Origin: Clostridia bacterium
Lineage (GTDB): Bacteria; Bacillota; Clostridia; Christensenellales; Aristaeellaceae
NCBI GenBank assembly: GCA_017470145.1
Contig: JAFUFB010000002.1
Coordinates: 1-64,000, forward strand
Direction of reading: 5' to 3'
DNA: 64,000 bases
Below the pieces are notes generated by a model, which did not search any database, was not told the DNA's origin, and saw nothing but the letters and a program-made list of their open reading frames with translations. Made by a program: the position numbers and the translations under genes. The stretch's first letter is position 1. The number at the start of each line of letters is the position of its first letter. Below, in pieces: positions 26,591 through 35,663 of this stretch.

Positions 26591-27643
26591 TCAGGAACGA
26601 AGCTTTGGGTCGAATGCATCTCGCAAACCGTTCCCCAGCAAATTAAAAGAGAGAACGATCAAGAAAATAGACAACGCAGGGAAAATTAACTGATAGGGGT
26701 AGGAACGAAGCCCAGTCCGTGCATCTGATGCAAGGGATCCCAGGGAAGGCATTGGCACGGAGACACCTAACCCGAGGAAGCTTAAAAAGCTTTCGGTAAA
26801 AATGGCGCTGGGAATCTGCATGGCCGCAATGATAATAATAACCGAGATACAATTGGGAACCATGTGCTTTCGAATGATTCGAGCCGGCGATGCTCCTATG
26901 GCTTTAGACGCCAAGACATATTCCTGTTCCTTTATGGAAAGAATTTGACCACGTACTTGGCGAGCCATGGAAACCCAATACAATAGGCCGAAAACTACGA
27001 AGATGGAAACCATACCAGCTCCAAGTCGGGCAATGAGTTCGCTTTTAGATCCAGAAACCCAATCTTTAATCGCAACAGAGAGAAGTATCACAATCAAAAC
27101 ATCTGGCAAAGAATAGATAATGTCTACGATTCGCATCATGATCATATCCACTTTACCACCAAAGTATCCGGAAATGGAACCGTAAATGATTCCGATAACG
27201 ACAACGATCAGGGCAGAGAAAATTCCGACAACTAAGGAAATCCTTGTACCATAGATTACACGGATAGCATAATCTCTCCCTAACGCGTCTGTTCCCATGA
27301 TGTGCGGGAAAACGCTTTGTCCTTTATCTATCTTGGCTTGTTCTTTTGCACTATATTGCATGGGGAAAAGGTTCTGTGCCGATACGTCCTGCTTGGTATA
27401 GGTGTACGGATAGAATTCGGGGACGATGAAAGCGATTAGGGCTATTATAATAATGACCCAGAAAGAGATCATGGCGATATGATTTTTCCTTAATCGGCGC
27501 ATGGCATCCTTCATGAAGGAGACGGACTCCCGCATAGTTACCTGTTGTGCCTTTTCTTCCTCCGAAGCCTGTTCGAACAAATCTGGTTTGATCTGTAGGC
27601 TAAGGGGATTCTTAAACTTGCCTTGTTTCCGTTCTTCTGTCAT
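26591..27643 (-). CDS. oppC: Oligopeptide ABC transporter, permease
   Basis: A 350-residue membrane protein, the OppC-type permease with an N-terminal cytosolic extension of about 60 residues and six transmembrane helices. The binding-protein-dependent EAA loop is seen as LASKAIGASPARIIRKHMVPN, and FIVPEFYPYTYTKQDV matches the first periplasmic segment of OppC/DppC. The ATG at 27643 is chosen for CAGAGG upstream; an ATG six codons earlier (27661) is weaker. The end is 15 bp from oppD. Confidence 0.88.
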   Translation of the reverse strand: MTEERKQGKFKNPLSLQIKPDLFEQASEEEKAQQVTMRESVSFMKDAMRRLRKNHIAMISFWVIIIIALIAFIVPEFYPYTYTKQDVSAQNLFPMQYSAKEQAKIDKGQSVFPHIMGTDALGRDYAIRVIYGTRISLVVGIFSALIVVVIGIIYGSISGYFGGKVDMIMMRIVDIIYSLPDVLIVILLSVAIKDWVSGSKSELIARLGAGMVSIFVVFGLLYWVSMARQVRGQILSIKEQEYVLASKAIGASPARIIRKHMVPNCISVIIIIAAMQIPSAIFTESFLSFLGLGVSVPMPSLGSLASDARTGLRSYPYQLIFPALSIFLIVLSFNLLGNGLRDAFDPKLRS

Positions 27644-27683
27644 GTTAAAACCTCTGTTCATTCTCTTTTATTTCCTGTGGTGA

Positions 27684-28610
27684 TTAGCTTAAATCGATCC
27701 GTGGATCTACTATCTTATACAGAATATCGCTAAGAAAATTCATCAGGATAATCATTGTGGCCAAAAAGATAGTTACCCCCATAATCATCATGTAGTCTGT
27801 TCGCAACATGCTGTTTGTGAAAAGTCGGCCTAAGCCAGGAACCGAGAAAATGTTTTCCACTACCATGGAACCTGTCAGAATGTAGGCCATCATCGGACCA
27901 GCGTAAGTGATCACTGGAGTCAAGGTATTCTTCAATGCATGCTTGAAGATCAGTTTTGTGTTTTTCACACCCTTGGCACGAGCTGTCCGGATATAATCCT
28001 GTCCGAGGACATCCAACATAGAGGAACGCTGTAATCTGGTTACATAGGCCATAGGATACAACATAAGAGAAATAATAGGTAACACCAGACCGCCAGGCTG
28101 ATTACCGAGGGAAGGAAACCAGCTTAGTTGGAGAGCAAAGATAAGCAGGAGGATCGTAGCCATTACAAAGGACGGCATGGCAACCAGTGCCGTGGTAACG
28201 ACCTGGATCAGTTTATCCAGAAGTCTACCCCTGCGTAACGCAGCTACGGATCCAAGAATAATACCGAAGAACAGTGCAAGAATTCCAGCAGTAAAGCCTA
28301 TTCTTGCACTGTAGTAGAAACCACCCGCAATCAATTCCATCACAGTGTTTCCAACCCACCCAGTGGACAAACCGAAATCACCATGTAAAATGTTCCACAG
28401 ATAGTTCACGAACTGAACGGGAACCGGTTTGTCAAAGCCATACTTGGCCTCTAATGCAGCAATCACCGCGTCGCTTTTAGCCTTTTCGGAACTAAAGGGG
28501 CTGGCGGGAATTGCATGCATGACGAAGAACGTGATTGCTATGACAAGAAAAATGGTCAGCAGAGCCATCAGCAACCGCTTTATTAGGTAAGTCACAAACT
28601 TCGAACTCAT
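27684..28610 (-). CDS. oppB: Oligopeptide ABC transporter, permease
   Basis: A 308-residue OppB-type permease, first gene of the operon. The N-terminal LIKRLLMALLTIFLVIAITFFVMH helix is typical, followed by VPVQFVNYLWNILHGDFGLSTG and the EAA loop YIRTARAKGVKNTKLIFKHALKNTLTPVITYAG. ATG 28610 has GGAGG six bases upstream; a TTG one codon earlier is also possible. The operon reads oppB-oppC-oppD-oppF-oppA from a single upstream promoter. Confidence 0.9.
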   Translation of the reverse strand: MSSKFVTYLIKRLLMALLTIFLVIAITFFVMHAIPASPFSSEKAKSDAVIAALEAKYGFDKPVPVQFVNYLWNILHGDFGLSTGWVGNTVMELIAGGFYYSARIGFTAGILALFFGIILGSVAALRRGRLLDKLIQVVTTALVAMPSFVMATILLLIFALQLSWFPSLGNQPGGLVLPIISLMLYPMAYVTRLQRSSMLDVLGQDYIRTARAKGVKNTKLIFKHALKNTLTPVITYAGPMMAYILTGSMVVENIFSVPGLGRLFTNSMLRTDYMMIMGVTIFLATMIILMNFLSDILYKIVDPRIDLS

Positions 28611-28684
28611 CAAACGCCTCCAGATAAAGATGATCGTCCGTCGAGATTGTTCAAGCTATATGAAATAAAGCTACGAACCAAATA

Positions 28685-28713
28685 ATTATAACGATCATCA
28701 ATTCGATTGAAAA
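28685..28713 (-). promoter_or_regulatory. Promoter of the opp operon
   Basis: On the minus strand TTTTCA (28713-28708), a 17-bp spacer and TATAAT (28690-28685), about 75 bp before the oppB ATG. Confidence 0.55.
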
Positions 28714-28877
28714 GGAAAATACAAAGAAAGAACAGAAAGAACAATGCAGACAACCTGGTAACGGTATGGAACTATATGCTGGCATCGGGATAGCTGAAGG
28801 TGGGCTGCGACGAAGTGAATGATAAGACGCTGAAAGAGGTCAGCTTCCTCTGAAATAAAACATGCGTGGCTTGCTTC

Positions 28878-28922
28878 AAAACTGGCTAAATCGTGGTATT
28901 TTTAACACATTTAGCCAGTTTT
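28878..28922. repeat. 45-bp palindromic element, copy 1
   Basis: AAAACTGGCTAAAT (28878-28891) and ATTTAGCCAGTTTT (28909-28922) are perfect 14-bp inverted repeats around a 17-nt loop. The same element, with arms differing by one base and a loop that matches 14 of 17 when inverted, occurs at 35591. Here it lies between divergent transcripts, so it is not needed as a terminator. Confidence 0.8.
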
Positions 28923-28930
28923 ATACTTTC

Positions 28931-29113
28931 AATTTCGCTAAATCTATGTTTTAAATCGAGATTAAGCGGAATTGAAGAAATGTGAATGACGCACACATTG
29001 CGCAAGACAGTACGTAATTGCATTATTCAAGAGAGCTTTGCGCTCTTGATTTTTATGTGCAAATGAATTATAATCCGCTTAATCTCATTTTTTTAAGGCG
29101 ATTTAGTGGAATT
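28931..29113. repeat. ~183-bp element with long imperfect inverted ends
   Basis: The first ~43 bp (28931-28973) and the last ~48 bp (29066-29113) are imperfect inverted repeats; each contains a perfect 13-bp core, GAGATTAAGCGGA at 28958 and its complement at 29074, and an outer CTAAATC/GATTTAG match. It is MITE-like or a large regulatory fold immediately before the AAA-ATPase start. The GTG at 29106 lies inside the right arm, which argues for the later ATG. Confidence 0.6.
29028..29055 (+). terminator. Terminator or attenuator before the ATPase gene
   Basis: CAAGAG (29028-29033) pairs with CTCTTG (29043-29048), extended by two GC pairs past one mismatch, followed by ATTTTTA. It lies in the centre of the inverted-repeat element, 75 bp before the ATPase start. 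Confidence 0.55.
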
Positions 29114-29129
29114 AGAAAGGGACAGTAGG

Positions 29130-30551
29130 ATGATTATAGGCAGAGAAAAAGAGCGGGAAATGCTCCGTGAGGCAATGCGAGATGATCGTTCTCATTTTAT
29201 AGCAATTTATGGACGGCGCAGAATTGGAAAGACTTTCCTGATTCGGGAAACCTTTGAAGATAGGTTTACTTTTCAGCATGCGGGATTGTCCAACCGGGGC
29301 AAGGCTGATCAACTGTTTTCCTTCGCTGCTTCGCTGAAGGATGTGGATTACTTCATAGAAAAACCATTAAACAACTGGTTGGAGGCGTTCGAGTGCCTAA
29401 AGGATGTGGTGCGCAAGTCTTCGGAGAAGAAAAAAATCATTTTCATAGATGAACTTTCGTGGATGGATTCCCGAAACAGTGATTTGCTGGCGGCGCTGGA
29501 GCATTTCTGGAATGGATGGGCTTCTGCGCGAAAGGATGTTGTCCTAATCATTTGCGCATCAGCAACCTCTTGGATGCTATCAAAAGTTATCCACCATAAG
29601 GGTGGTTTGTACCATCGACTGACAGAGCAGATTCAGTTGAAGAGTTTCACTCTTTCAGAATGTATGGAATATACGCAGAGTGAAGGCTTTGCGTTAAATC
29701 AAGAGCAGGTTCTTCAGTATTATATGATTTTTGGGGGAGTTCCTTTTTACTGGCAATTCCTTCGAAAGGGTCTGAGCATTCCGCAAAACATAGATCGCAT
29801 TTTCTTCGCTCCAGACGCGCCGCTGAAGGATGAATATCAATATTTATACGCTTCCATCTTCAAACATCCAGAGCATTATTTGCAGATCATTCACGCGCTT
29901 GGACAGAAGAAAGCGGGAATGACAAGAGAGGAGTTAGTCGAATCTGCAGGCGTGCATAATTCGGGAGATCTGACAATGCGATTGGAGGAATTAGAGAGCT
30001 GTGGATTTATTCGAAAATATTTTGCATATGGGATGAAAAAGAAAAACGCGGTATATCAACTCGTTGACTTCTTCACGCTCTTTTATCTCCATTTCATGGA
30101 TAAAAAAGGGCCTGTGGCGGAGGATTATTGGACGCTCCATTGGAATAATCCCGAAATCAATACATGGATGGGACTGGCTTTTGAAAGAGTTTGTTTGGAA
30201 CATATTACGCAAATCAAAAAAGCGCTCGGAATTGCTGGGATATATACAGAAGTAAATTCCTGGTACTGTACAGCGAATCTGGAGAAAGGAATCTTTGGAT
30301 CTCAGATTGATTTGCTGATTGTTCGGCAGGATCGGGTAATCAACCTCTGCGAGATGAAATATTCCGGAATGGAGTTTATCGTTACTGAAAAGGTGAATCG
30401 GGATATACGCAAAAAAATCAATGATCTGACCGTCAGCACAAAAACAAAGAACGCAATATATCCAGTGCTGATTACGACATATGGATTAGAGAAGGATTCC
30501 AGCGCAGGAATCTTTCAAAATGTTATCACGATGAACGCGCTGTTTGATTGA
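29130..30551 (+). CDS. AAA-type ATPase with DUF234 nuclease-like domain
   Basis: A 473-residue protein of the archaeal-type ATPase/DUF234 family, found in bacteria and archaea with unknown cellular role, often strain-variable and mobile. It opens with IIGREKEREML, then Walker A GRRRIGKT (28-35), Walker B IIFIDE (D107, E108) and sensor-like ICASATSW. A winged-helix section (about 265-300, GMTREELVESAGVHNSGDL) leads to the DUF234 part, which carries a PD-(D/E)XK-like triad: D394 in QIDLLI and E408/K410 in CEMKY. ATG 29130 is chosen: the first 8 codons of the longer frame lie in the inverted repeat, and AAAGGGA is upstream. The gene is AT-rich compared with the rest of the window, so lateral transfer is likely. 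Confidence 0.85.
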   Translation: MIIGREKEREMLREAMRDDRSHFIAIYGRRRIGKTFLIRETFEDRFTFQHAGLSNRGKADQLFSFAASLKDVDYFIEKPLNNWLEAFECLKDVVRKSSEKKKIIFIDELSWMDSRNSDLLAALEHFWNGWASARKDVVLIICASATSWMLSKVIHHKGGLYHRLTEQIQLKSFTLSECMEYTQSEGFALNQEQVLQYYMIFGGVPFYWQFLRKGLSIPQNIDRIFFAPDAPLKDEYQYLYASIFKHPEHYLQIIHALGQKKAGMTREELVESAGVHNSGDLTMRLEELESCGFIRKYFAYGMKKKNAVYQLVDFFTLFYLHFMDKKGPVAEDYWTLHWNNPEINTWMGLAFERVCLEHITQIKKALGIAGIYTEVNSWYCTANLEKGIFGSQIDLLIVRQDRVINLCEMKYSGMEFIVTEKVNRDIRKKINDLTVSTKTKNAIYPVLITTYGLEKDSSAGIFQNVITMNALFD

Positions 30552-30703
30552 AGCCGTGTTCATATTTCTCGCTTGCCCTCAGGGGTTATTTTGTTTCCGA
30601 TCGCAAAGCAGGCAGGAATTTGAGCGATGCATCCAGAATTAGAGCAAAGAGGTAAATCTGTATTCTATACAGGACCACAGGATGGAAAGGAGCAATACCC
30701 ACC

Positions 30704-31777
30704 ATGAAAATGACATTTCGCTGGTACGGCAGCCAGATCGATCCCATTCCCCTCAAATACATCAAGCAAATTCCCGGCATGACGGGCCTGATGGGCCTGC
30801 TGGATAAGCCCGCCGGCGTGGACTGGCCGGAGGAGGAATTCGTGGCCCTGAAGAAGGAAGTCAATGACGCGGGGCTGGAGATCGAGGTCATCGAGTCCGT
30901 GAACGTCCACGAGGACATCAAGACTGGCCTACCCGCCCGGGATGAGTATATCGCCAACTATATCTCCACCATTCGCATGCTGGCGAAGCATGGGGTGAAG
31001 GTCATTGTATACAACTTCATGCCCGTGTTCGACTGGCTGCGGACGGATTTGGCCCGGGTAATCCCCGAGGATGGCAGCAACAGCCTGTATTTTGATGAAA
31101 AGGATCTGGGCGCCATGGGCCCCCTGGAGATCGTCCGCAAGACCGCGGAGGACAGCCATGGCTTCACCCTGCCCGGGTGGGAGCCGGAGCGCCTGGCTCT
31201 GTTGGAGACGACGCTGAAGCAATATGAGGGGATGACGGGGGATGATCTGCGGAAGAACTACAAGTACTTCCTGGACGCGGTGATCCCGGTTTGCGAGGAA
31301 GTGGGCGTTCGCATGGCCTGCCATCCGGACGATCCGGCCTGGCCGATTTTCAATCTGCCCCGCATCGCTCACAGCCAGGAGGATTACGATAAAATCGTCG
31401 CCCTGCATGACAGCCCGGCCAACACCCTGTGCCTGTGCACCGGTTCTCTGGGCAGCAATCCGGATAACGACATCCCCGCCATCATTCGGCACTTTGGAGA
31501 GCGGGATCGCATCGGCGCCATGCATGTCCGCAATGTGAAGTATCTGGGCTATCATCATTTCCGGGAGGCGGCACATCTCAGCTCCACCGGTGATCTGGAT
31601 CTATACGAGATCATGAAGGCCATCCACGATACCTGCCCGGATACCTATATCCGCCCCGACCATGGCCGTATGATCTGGGATGAGCAGGGCCGTCCCGGCT
31701 ATGGCCTGTATGACCGGGCCCTGGGGGCCACTTATCTGGCGGGTCTGTGGGAAGCCATTGAGAAGAACGAGAAATAA
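30704..31777 (+). CDS. uxuA: Mannonate dehydratase
   Basis: A 357-residue TIM-barrel enzyme that dehydrates D-mannonate to 2-keto-3-deoxy-gluconate in glucuronate catabolism. Family signatures include MTFRWYG at the start, [22 protein letters not shown] (metal-ligand Cys/His region), [11 protein letters not shown] and [33 protein letters not shown] at the C-terminus. The ATG follows GGAAAGGAG at good distance. A perfect 13-bp hairpin follows. No uxaC, uxuB or kdg genes are in the window, so the rest of the pathway must be elsewhere; the beta-glucuronidase at 35.7 kb is the obvious supplier of glucuronate. Confidence 0.95.
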   Translation: MKMTFRWYGSQIDPIPLKYIKQIPGMTGLMGLLDKPAGVDWPEEEFVALKKEVNDAGLEIEVIESVNVHEDIKTGLPARDEYIANYISTIRMLAKHGVKVIVYNFMPVFDWLRTDLARVIPEDGSNSLYFDEKDLGAMGPLEIVRKTAEDSHGFTLPGWEPERLALLETTLKQYEGMTGDDLRKNYKYFLDAVIPVCEEVGVRMACHPDDPAWPIFNLPRIAHSQEDYDKIVALHDSPANTLCLCTGSLGSNPDNDIPAIIRHFGERDRIGAMHVRNVKYLGYHHFREAAHLSSTGDLDLYEIMKAIHDTCPDTYIRPDHGRMIWDEQGRPGYGLYDRALGATYLAGLWEAIEKNEK

Positions 31778-31800
31778 ATTGAATTTCAACAGGGAATCTG

Positions 31801-31835
31801 TTTCCCGCCTGCGGTCCGCAGGCGGGAAAATCTTT
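31801..31835 (+). terminator. Hairpin after uxuA
   Basis: TTTCCCGCCTGCG (31801-31813) and CGCAGGCGGGAAA (31817-31829) form a perfect 13-bp stem with a 3-nt loop, followed by ATCTTTC. The T-tract is weak, so partial read-through into dtd is possible. Confidence 0.6.
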
Positions 31836-31851
31836 CAGGAGGTTTTTTTAG

Positions 31852-32301
31852 ATGCGTTGCGTTGTGCAAAGGGTGACCTCCGCCGCGGTTCAGGTGGGCG
31901 AGGAAACCACTGGCGCCATCGGCCCGGGGATCATGGCGCTTATAGGCGTTTCCACGGAGGATGGCCCGGCGGATTTGAAGTATATCGCGGAGAAGGTGCT
32001 GCATCTGCGGATCTTTGACGATGAGAACGGGGTTATGAACAAGTCTATTCTGGACGCAGGCGGCGCCATTCTGGCCGTCAGCCAGTTTACGCTGTACGGG
32101 GATGCCCGGGGTGGGCGGCGGCCCAGCTATTTCCGGGCGGCCAAGCCAGAGAAGGCCAATGAAATGTATCAGCAGCTGATCCAAACCTGGAGGGATGCGG
32201 GTGTACAGGTGGAAACCGGCCGCTTTCGGGCGGAGATGCAGGTTTCCCTGGTGAACGACGGCCCGGTGACCATCCTGCTGGATTCGGAAAAGAATTTCTA
32301 A
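31852..32301 (+). CDS. dtd: D-aminoacyl-tRNA deacylase
   Basis: A 149-residue DTD-family enzyme that hydrolyses D-aminoacyl-tRNA in the cytosol, a proofreading function. Family motifs are complete: MRCVVQRVTSAAV at the start, SQFTLYGD (active-site loop) near residue 76-83, and LVNDGPVTILLDS (the NGPVT-type motif) at the end. Start has AGGAGG upstream. Its neighbours are carbohydrate genes, not the usual relA/spoT, so synteny is not conserved here. Length is normal. Confidence 0.95.
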   Translation: MRCVVQRVTSAAVQVGEETTGAIGPGIMALIGVSTEDGPADLKYIAEKVLHLRIFDDENGVMNKSILDAGGAILAVSQFTLYGDARGGRRPSYFRAAKPEKANEMYQQLIQTWRDAGVQVETGRFRAEMQVSLVNDGPVTILLDSEKNF

Positions 32302-32365
32302 AATACGATGGAGATCCTCCTCGAAGGAGGAGGAATATCCTTTTGATTACAGGGGGTGCCGGCAT

Positions 32366-34147
32366 ATGATTCGGCTGGAAAATGTGTTGCAAGCCTATGA
32401 GGGGGACTTTGTGCCCCTTTCCTTTGATTTCTCCCCGGAACGCATTCTGGAAAGCGATCGGCAGGAGATTCTCCGGCAGGCCGCGGCCTATGGGGAGCAG
32501 CCTTATCCGCCGCGGTTGGCCACGGGATTTCTGGCCTTCGTGCGTTCCGGCAGCCGAAAGGCGGACGAGGATCCCTATTTCTTCCGCCGGCGAAAGCTAT
32601 GCTACGCGACCCTTGCCTGCTTTTTAGGGGAGAAGCAATATCTGGACGACGTCATCGACGGCATTTGGTGCATCTGCGAGGAAAGCAGCTGGGTCATCAG
32701 CGCCCATAATGTAAATGTCATCCCCGGCGCCCCCCGACAGGAGGACTATCCCCTGCCGGATCCGGCGCGACCCTATGTGGACCTGTTTTCCGCTCAAACT
32801 GGGATGATCCTGACCCTGGTGCGCCAGCTGCTGGGGGAATCCCTGGACCAGGTGACGCCCCTGCTAGGCCAGCGAATCTCTCAGGAAATTCGTCGTCGGA
32901 TTCTGGATCCCTGTATGACCACCGATGAATTCTGGTGGATGGGCTTCCTGCGGAAGGATTTGTGCAACTGGACCCCGTGGATCGTTTCCAACGTGATGCT
33001 CTGCGGGCTCAGCGAACCCCTGGATCAACAGACCCGCAACGCCCTGATGCCCCGGGCTTTTGGCATGATTGACCGGTGGCTGGACTGCGTGCCGGAAGAT
33101 GGGGGCTGCGACGAAGGCGCAGGCTATTGGAACATGGCGGGAGGTGCGCTGCTGGACTGCCTGGAGATGCTGGAGGAATCCAGCGGAGGGAAGATCACCT
33201 TCTGGGGGGAGGAAAAGATTCGAAACATTCTGTCCTTCCCTGCCAAGGCAGAAATTGGAAACGGGTACTTCCTGAACTTTGCCGATTGTGATGTGCGGCC
33301 CTATCTGTCAGGGGAACGGATTCAGACGGCGGGGGAAAAGCTGGGCATTCCCTCCCTCATTTCTCTGGGGGGACGCCTGCGGACGGATCCGACCACGGAG
33401 CTGTCGGATGTGCCGCATTTTATTCGGATGCTGAAAATGCTGTTCCATCCCGCCGCCCCCGCTGCGGATTTCCAGCCCCTTTCGGATATCTGGCTGCCGG
33501 ATCTGCAAGTGCGCATCCTTCGGCGGGGCGGATGGACCTTGGCGGCCAAGGGCGGACATAACGGGGAAAGCCATAATCACAATGATGTGGGATCCTTTAT
33601 GCTGTACCTGGATGGCCAGCCGGAAATCGTGGACGCTGGAAACATGACCTATACCGCGAAAACCTTCTCCCATCAGCGGTATGAGCTGTGGAATACGCGC
33701 ACCGCTTATCACAACCTGCCCCTCCTGGGAGGGAAGGAACAGCTGGCGGGAAGCGAATATCGGGCCAGGGGAACGGAATCCCTGCCCGAGGGGCTGAAGC
33801 TGGATTTGGCTGCTGCCTATGACCCGGAAGCAAAGGTCCTGTCCTGCCTCCGGACGCTGACCTTGACAGAGGAGGGAGCCAACCTTTCGGATGAAATCCT
33901 TCTGGCGGAAGCAAAACCGGTCACCTGGGTTTTCCTGCTGCGGAATCAGCCCATCCTGACTGCGGAGGGGCTGGAAGCTGGCGGGATTCAAATGCGAATT
34001 CCGGAAGGATATCAGACTGAGTGGGAGGAGATTCCCATTACGGACCCGCGCATGGCCCGGAACTGGCCTGGCAGCCTGTGGCGGGTACGAATCACAGACG
34101 GCAGCACCGAAAAACATCAAGCCTGCTGGCAAATCAGGAGGAAATGA
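32366..34147 (+). CDS. Heparinase II/III-family protein
   Basis: A 593-residue protein, mainly alpha-helical toroid (about 30-330) followed by a beta-sandwich domain, the layout of heparinase II/III-like polysaccharide lyases. The toroid has NVNVIPGAPR, RKDLCNWTPWI, CDEGAGYW and FLNFADCD; the beta part has GHNGESHNHNDVGSFMLYLDG, the conserved His/Asn-rich segment (about 400-420). There is no signal peptide, so it would act on imported oligosaccharides. It is followed within 3 bp by the GH29 gene, indicating co-translation; both probably process an acidic glycan. Exact substrate is unknown. Confidence 0.8.
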   Translation: MIRLENVLQAYEGDFVPLSFDFSPERILESDRQEILRQAAAYGEQPYPPRLATGFLAFVRSGSRKADEDPYFFRRRKLCYATLACFLGEKQYLDDVIDGIWCICEESSWVISAHNVNVIPGAPRQEDYPLPDPARPYVDLFSAQTGMILTLVRQLLGESLDQVTPLLGQRISQEIRRRILDPCMTTDEFWWMGFLRKDLCNWTPWIVSNVMLCGLSEPLDQQTRNALMPRAFGMIDRWLDCVPEDGGCDEGAGYWNMAGGALLDCLEMLEESSGGKITFWGEEKIRNILSFPAKAEIGNGYFLNFADCDVRPYLSGERIQTAGEKLGIPSLISLGGRLRTDPTTELSDVPHFIRMLKMLFHPAAPAADFQPLSDIWLPDLQVRILRRGGWTLAAKGGHNGESHNHNDVGSFMLYLDGQPEIVDAGNMTYTAKTFSHQRYELWNTRTAYHNLPLLGGKEQLAGSEYRARGTESLPEGLKLDLAAAYDPEAKVLSCLRTLTLTEEGANLSDEILLAEAKPVTWVFLLRNQPILTAEGLEAGGIQMRIPEGYQTEWEEIPITDPRMARNWPGSLWRVRITDGSTEKHQACWQIRRK

Positions 34148-34150
34148 CGC

Positions 34151-35581
34151 ATGCGGGATGAACAATTGATCCAGATTCTTCCATCCGCCCGGCAGATCGC
34201 CCTGCAGGAGATGGAGTTTTATGCTTTTATTCATTTCACGGTAAACACCTTTACGGACCGGGAATGGGGAGACGGCACGGAGAATCCCTCCGTGTTTGCT
34301 CCCGCCGCCCTGGACGCGGAGCAATGGGTTCGGAACATTCAGGCCGCGGGCATGAAGGGCCTGATCCTGACCTGTAAGCACCATGACGGCTTTTGCCTCT
34401 GGCCCAGCAAATATACAAGCCATACCGTGGCGGCCAGCCCCTTCCGGGGCGGCAAAGGGGATGTGGTTCGGGAGGTGTCGGAGGCCTGTGCCCGGGCAGG
34501 GCTGCGCTTCGGCGTTTACCTCTCGCCCTGGGATCGGCATGATCCCCGCTATGGGTCCGGGAAGGATTATGATGATTATTTTGTTCATCAGCTGACGGAA
34601 TTGCTGACGGGATATGGGCCCATCTGCAGCGTCTGGTTGGACGGTGCCTGCGGGGAGGGGCCTAACGGCAAGAAGCAGCATTACGATTGGGAAAGATACT
34701 ATCAGGTGGTGCGAGAGCTGCAGCCGGAGGCCTGCATCCATGTTTGCGGGCCGGACGTCCGCTGGTGCGGAAACGAGGCGGGGCAAACCCGCGCCTCGGA
34801 ATGGAGCGTCGTGCCCCGCAGAACCAGGGACACGGAGAAAATCGCCTCCCTCAGCCAGCAGACCGATGACGCCGCCTTCCGCCAACGGCCCATCCGCGCC
34901 CAGGATCAGGACTTGGGCAGCCGGGAAATTTTGCGGGAGGAAACGGACTTGGTCTGGTATCCTGCGGAGGTAAACACCTCCATTCGGCCAGGCTGGTTTT
35001 GGCATGAGGCGGAAAATGATCAGGTAAAGCCCCTTTCCCAGCTGATCGAAATCTACGAAAAATCCGTAGGCGGAAACGCTACCTTCCTGCTGAACATTCC
35101 CCCGAACAGGCAGGGGCTGCTGGACGCCCCGGATGTGGAGCGACTGCAGGCATTCGGCGCTTATTTGCGAAAGTATTATACCCATAATCTGGCGCCGGCG
35201 GCGCAGCTGGAAGCGGACCCAGCAGAAGCAGGCCATGAGGTGGAATGTATCCTGCAACAGGGAGGCGGGTATTATCTGCCCACGGCTGTTGACAAGCCCG
35301 TCCAGATTACCCTCCGCTGGCCGGAAGCAAGAGAGATGGACCGCCTGGTGATTCAGGAGGAAATATCTCAAAGTCAGCGGATCGAACGCTTCCATGTGGA
35401 AATTCCGGGAGGAGATGGCTGGAAAACCATCGCGGAAGGAACCGTGGTGGGATATAAGCGGATTTTAAATTTAAGTGGAATAAAGACAGACGCGCTGCGG
35501 CTGGTGATCGATGATGCCCGTGTTCGGCCTACGATTTCCTTCCTGGGCGTGTATGCTGCTACGGAGGCTTCTTCCATCTGA
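34151..35581 (+). CDS. GH29 alpha-L-fucosidase
   Basis: A 476-residue intracellular glycoside hydrolase of family 29, which cleaves terminal alpha-L-fucose. Visible motifs are FIHFTVNTFTDREWGDG near the start, LTCKHHDGFCLWPSKYT (conserved HHDGF), FGVYLSPWDRHDPRYG, and the nucleophile Asp D164 in VWLDGACGEG; the WFW loop 'SIRPGWFWHEAE' is also present. A C-terminal beta-sandwich (about 340-470) resembles the F5/8 type C carbohydrate-binding fold (LVIQEEISQSQRIERF). No signal peptide. It overlaps functionally with the heparinase-like gene 3 bp upstream and ends at a shared bidirectional terminator. Confidence 0.9.
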   Translation: MRDEQLIQILPSARQIALQEMEFYAFIHFTVNTFTDREWGDGTENPSVFAPAALDAEQWVRNIQAAGMKGLILTCKHHDGFCLWPSKYTSHTVAASPFRGGKGDVVREVSEACARAGLRFGVYLSPWDRHDPRYGSGKDYDDYFVHQLTELLTGYGPICSVWLDGACGEGPNGKKQHYDWERYYQVVRELQPEACIHVCGPDVRWCGNEAGQTRASEWSVVPRRTRDTEKIASLSQQTDDAAFRQRPIRAQDQDLGSREILREETDLVWYPAEVNTSIRPGWFWHEAENDQVKPLSQLIEIYEKSVGGNATFLLNIPPNRQGLLDAPDVERLQAFGAYLRKYYTHNLAPAAQLEADPAEAGHEVECILQQGGGYYLPTAVDKPVQITLRWPEAREMDRLVIQEEISQSQRIERFHVEIPGGDGWKTIAEGTVVGYKRILNLSGIKTDALRLVIDDARVRPTISFLGVYAATEASSI

Positions 35582-35590
35582 GCGAGTCAT

Positions 35591-35635
35591 AAAAATGGCT
35601 AAATGTGTCAAAAACAACACGATTTAGCCATTTTT
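35591..35635. terminator. 45-bp palindrome, copy 2; bidirectional terminator
   Basis: AAAAATGGCTAAAT (35591-35604) and ATTTAGCCATTTTT (35622-35635) flank a 17-nt loop. T-runs on both strands and its place between two convergent genes fit a bidirectional terminator. It is an inverted copy of the element at 28878. Confidence 0.8.
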
Positions 35636-35663
35636 GTTTAGGGATTCCTACGATGGATGGCGG

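Noticed and set aside
29106..29129. GTG 29106 as start of the AAA-ATPase
   Set aside because: It lies in the inverted-repeat arm without a Shine-Dalgarno; ATG 29130 fits the usual N-terminus of the family.
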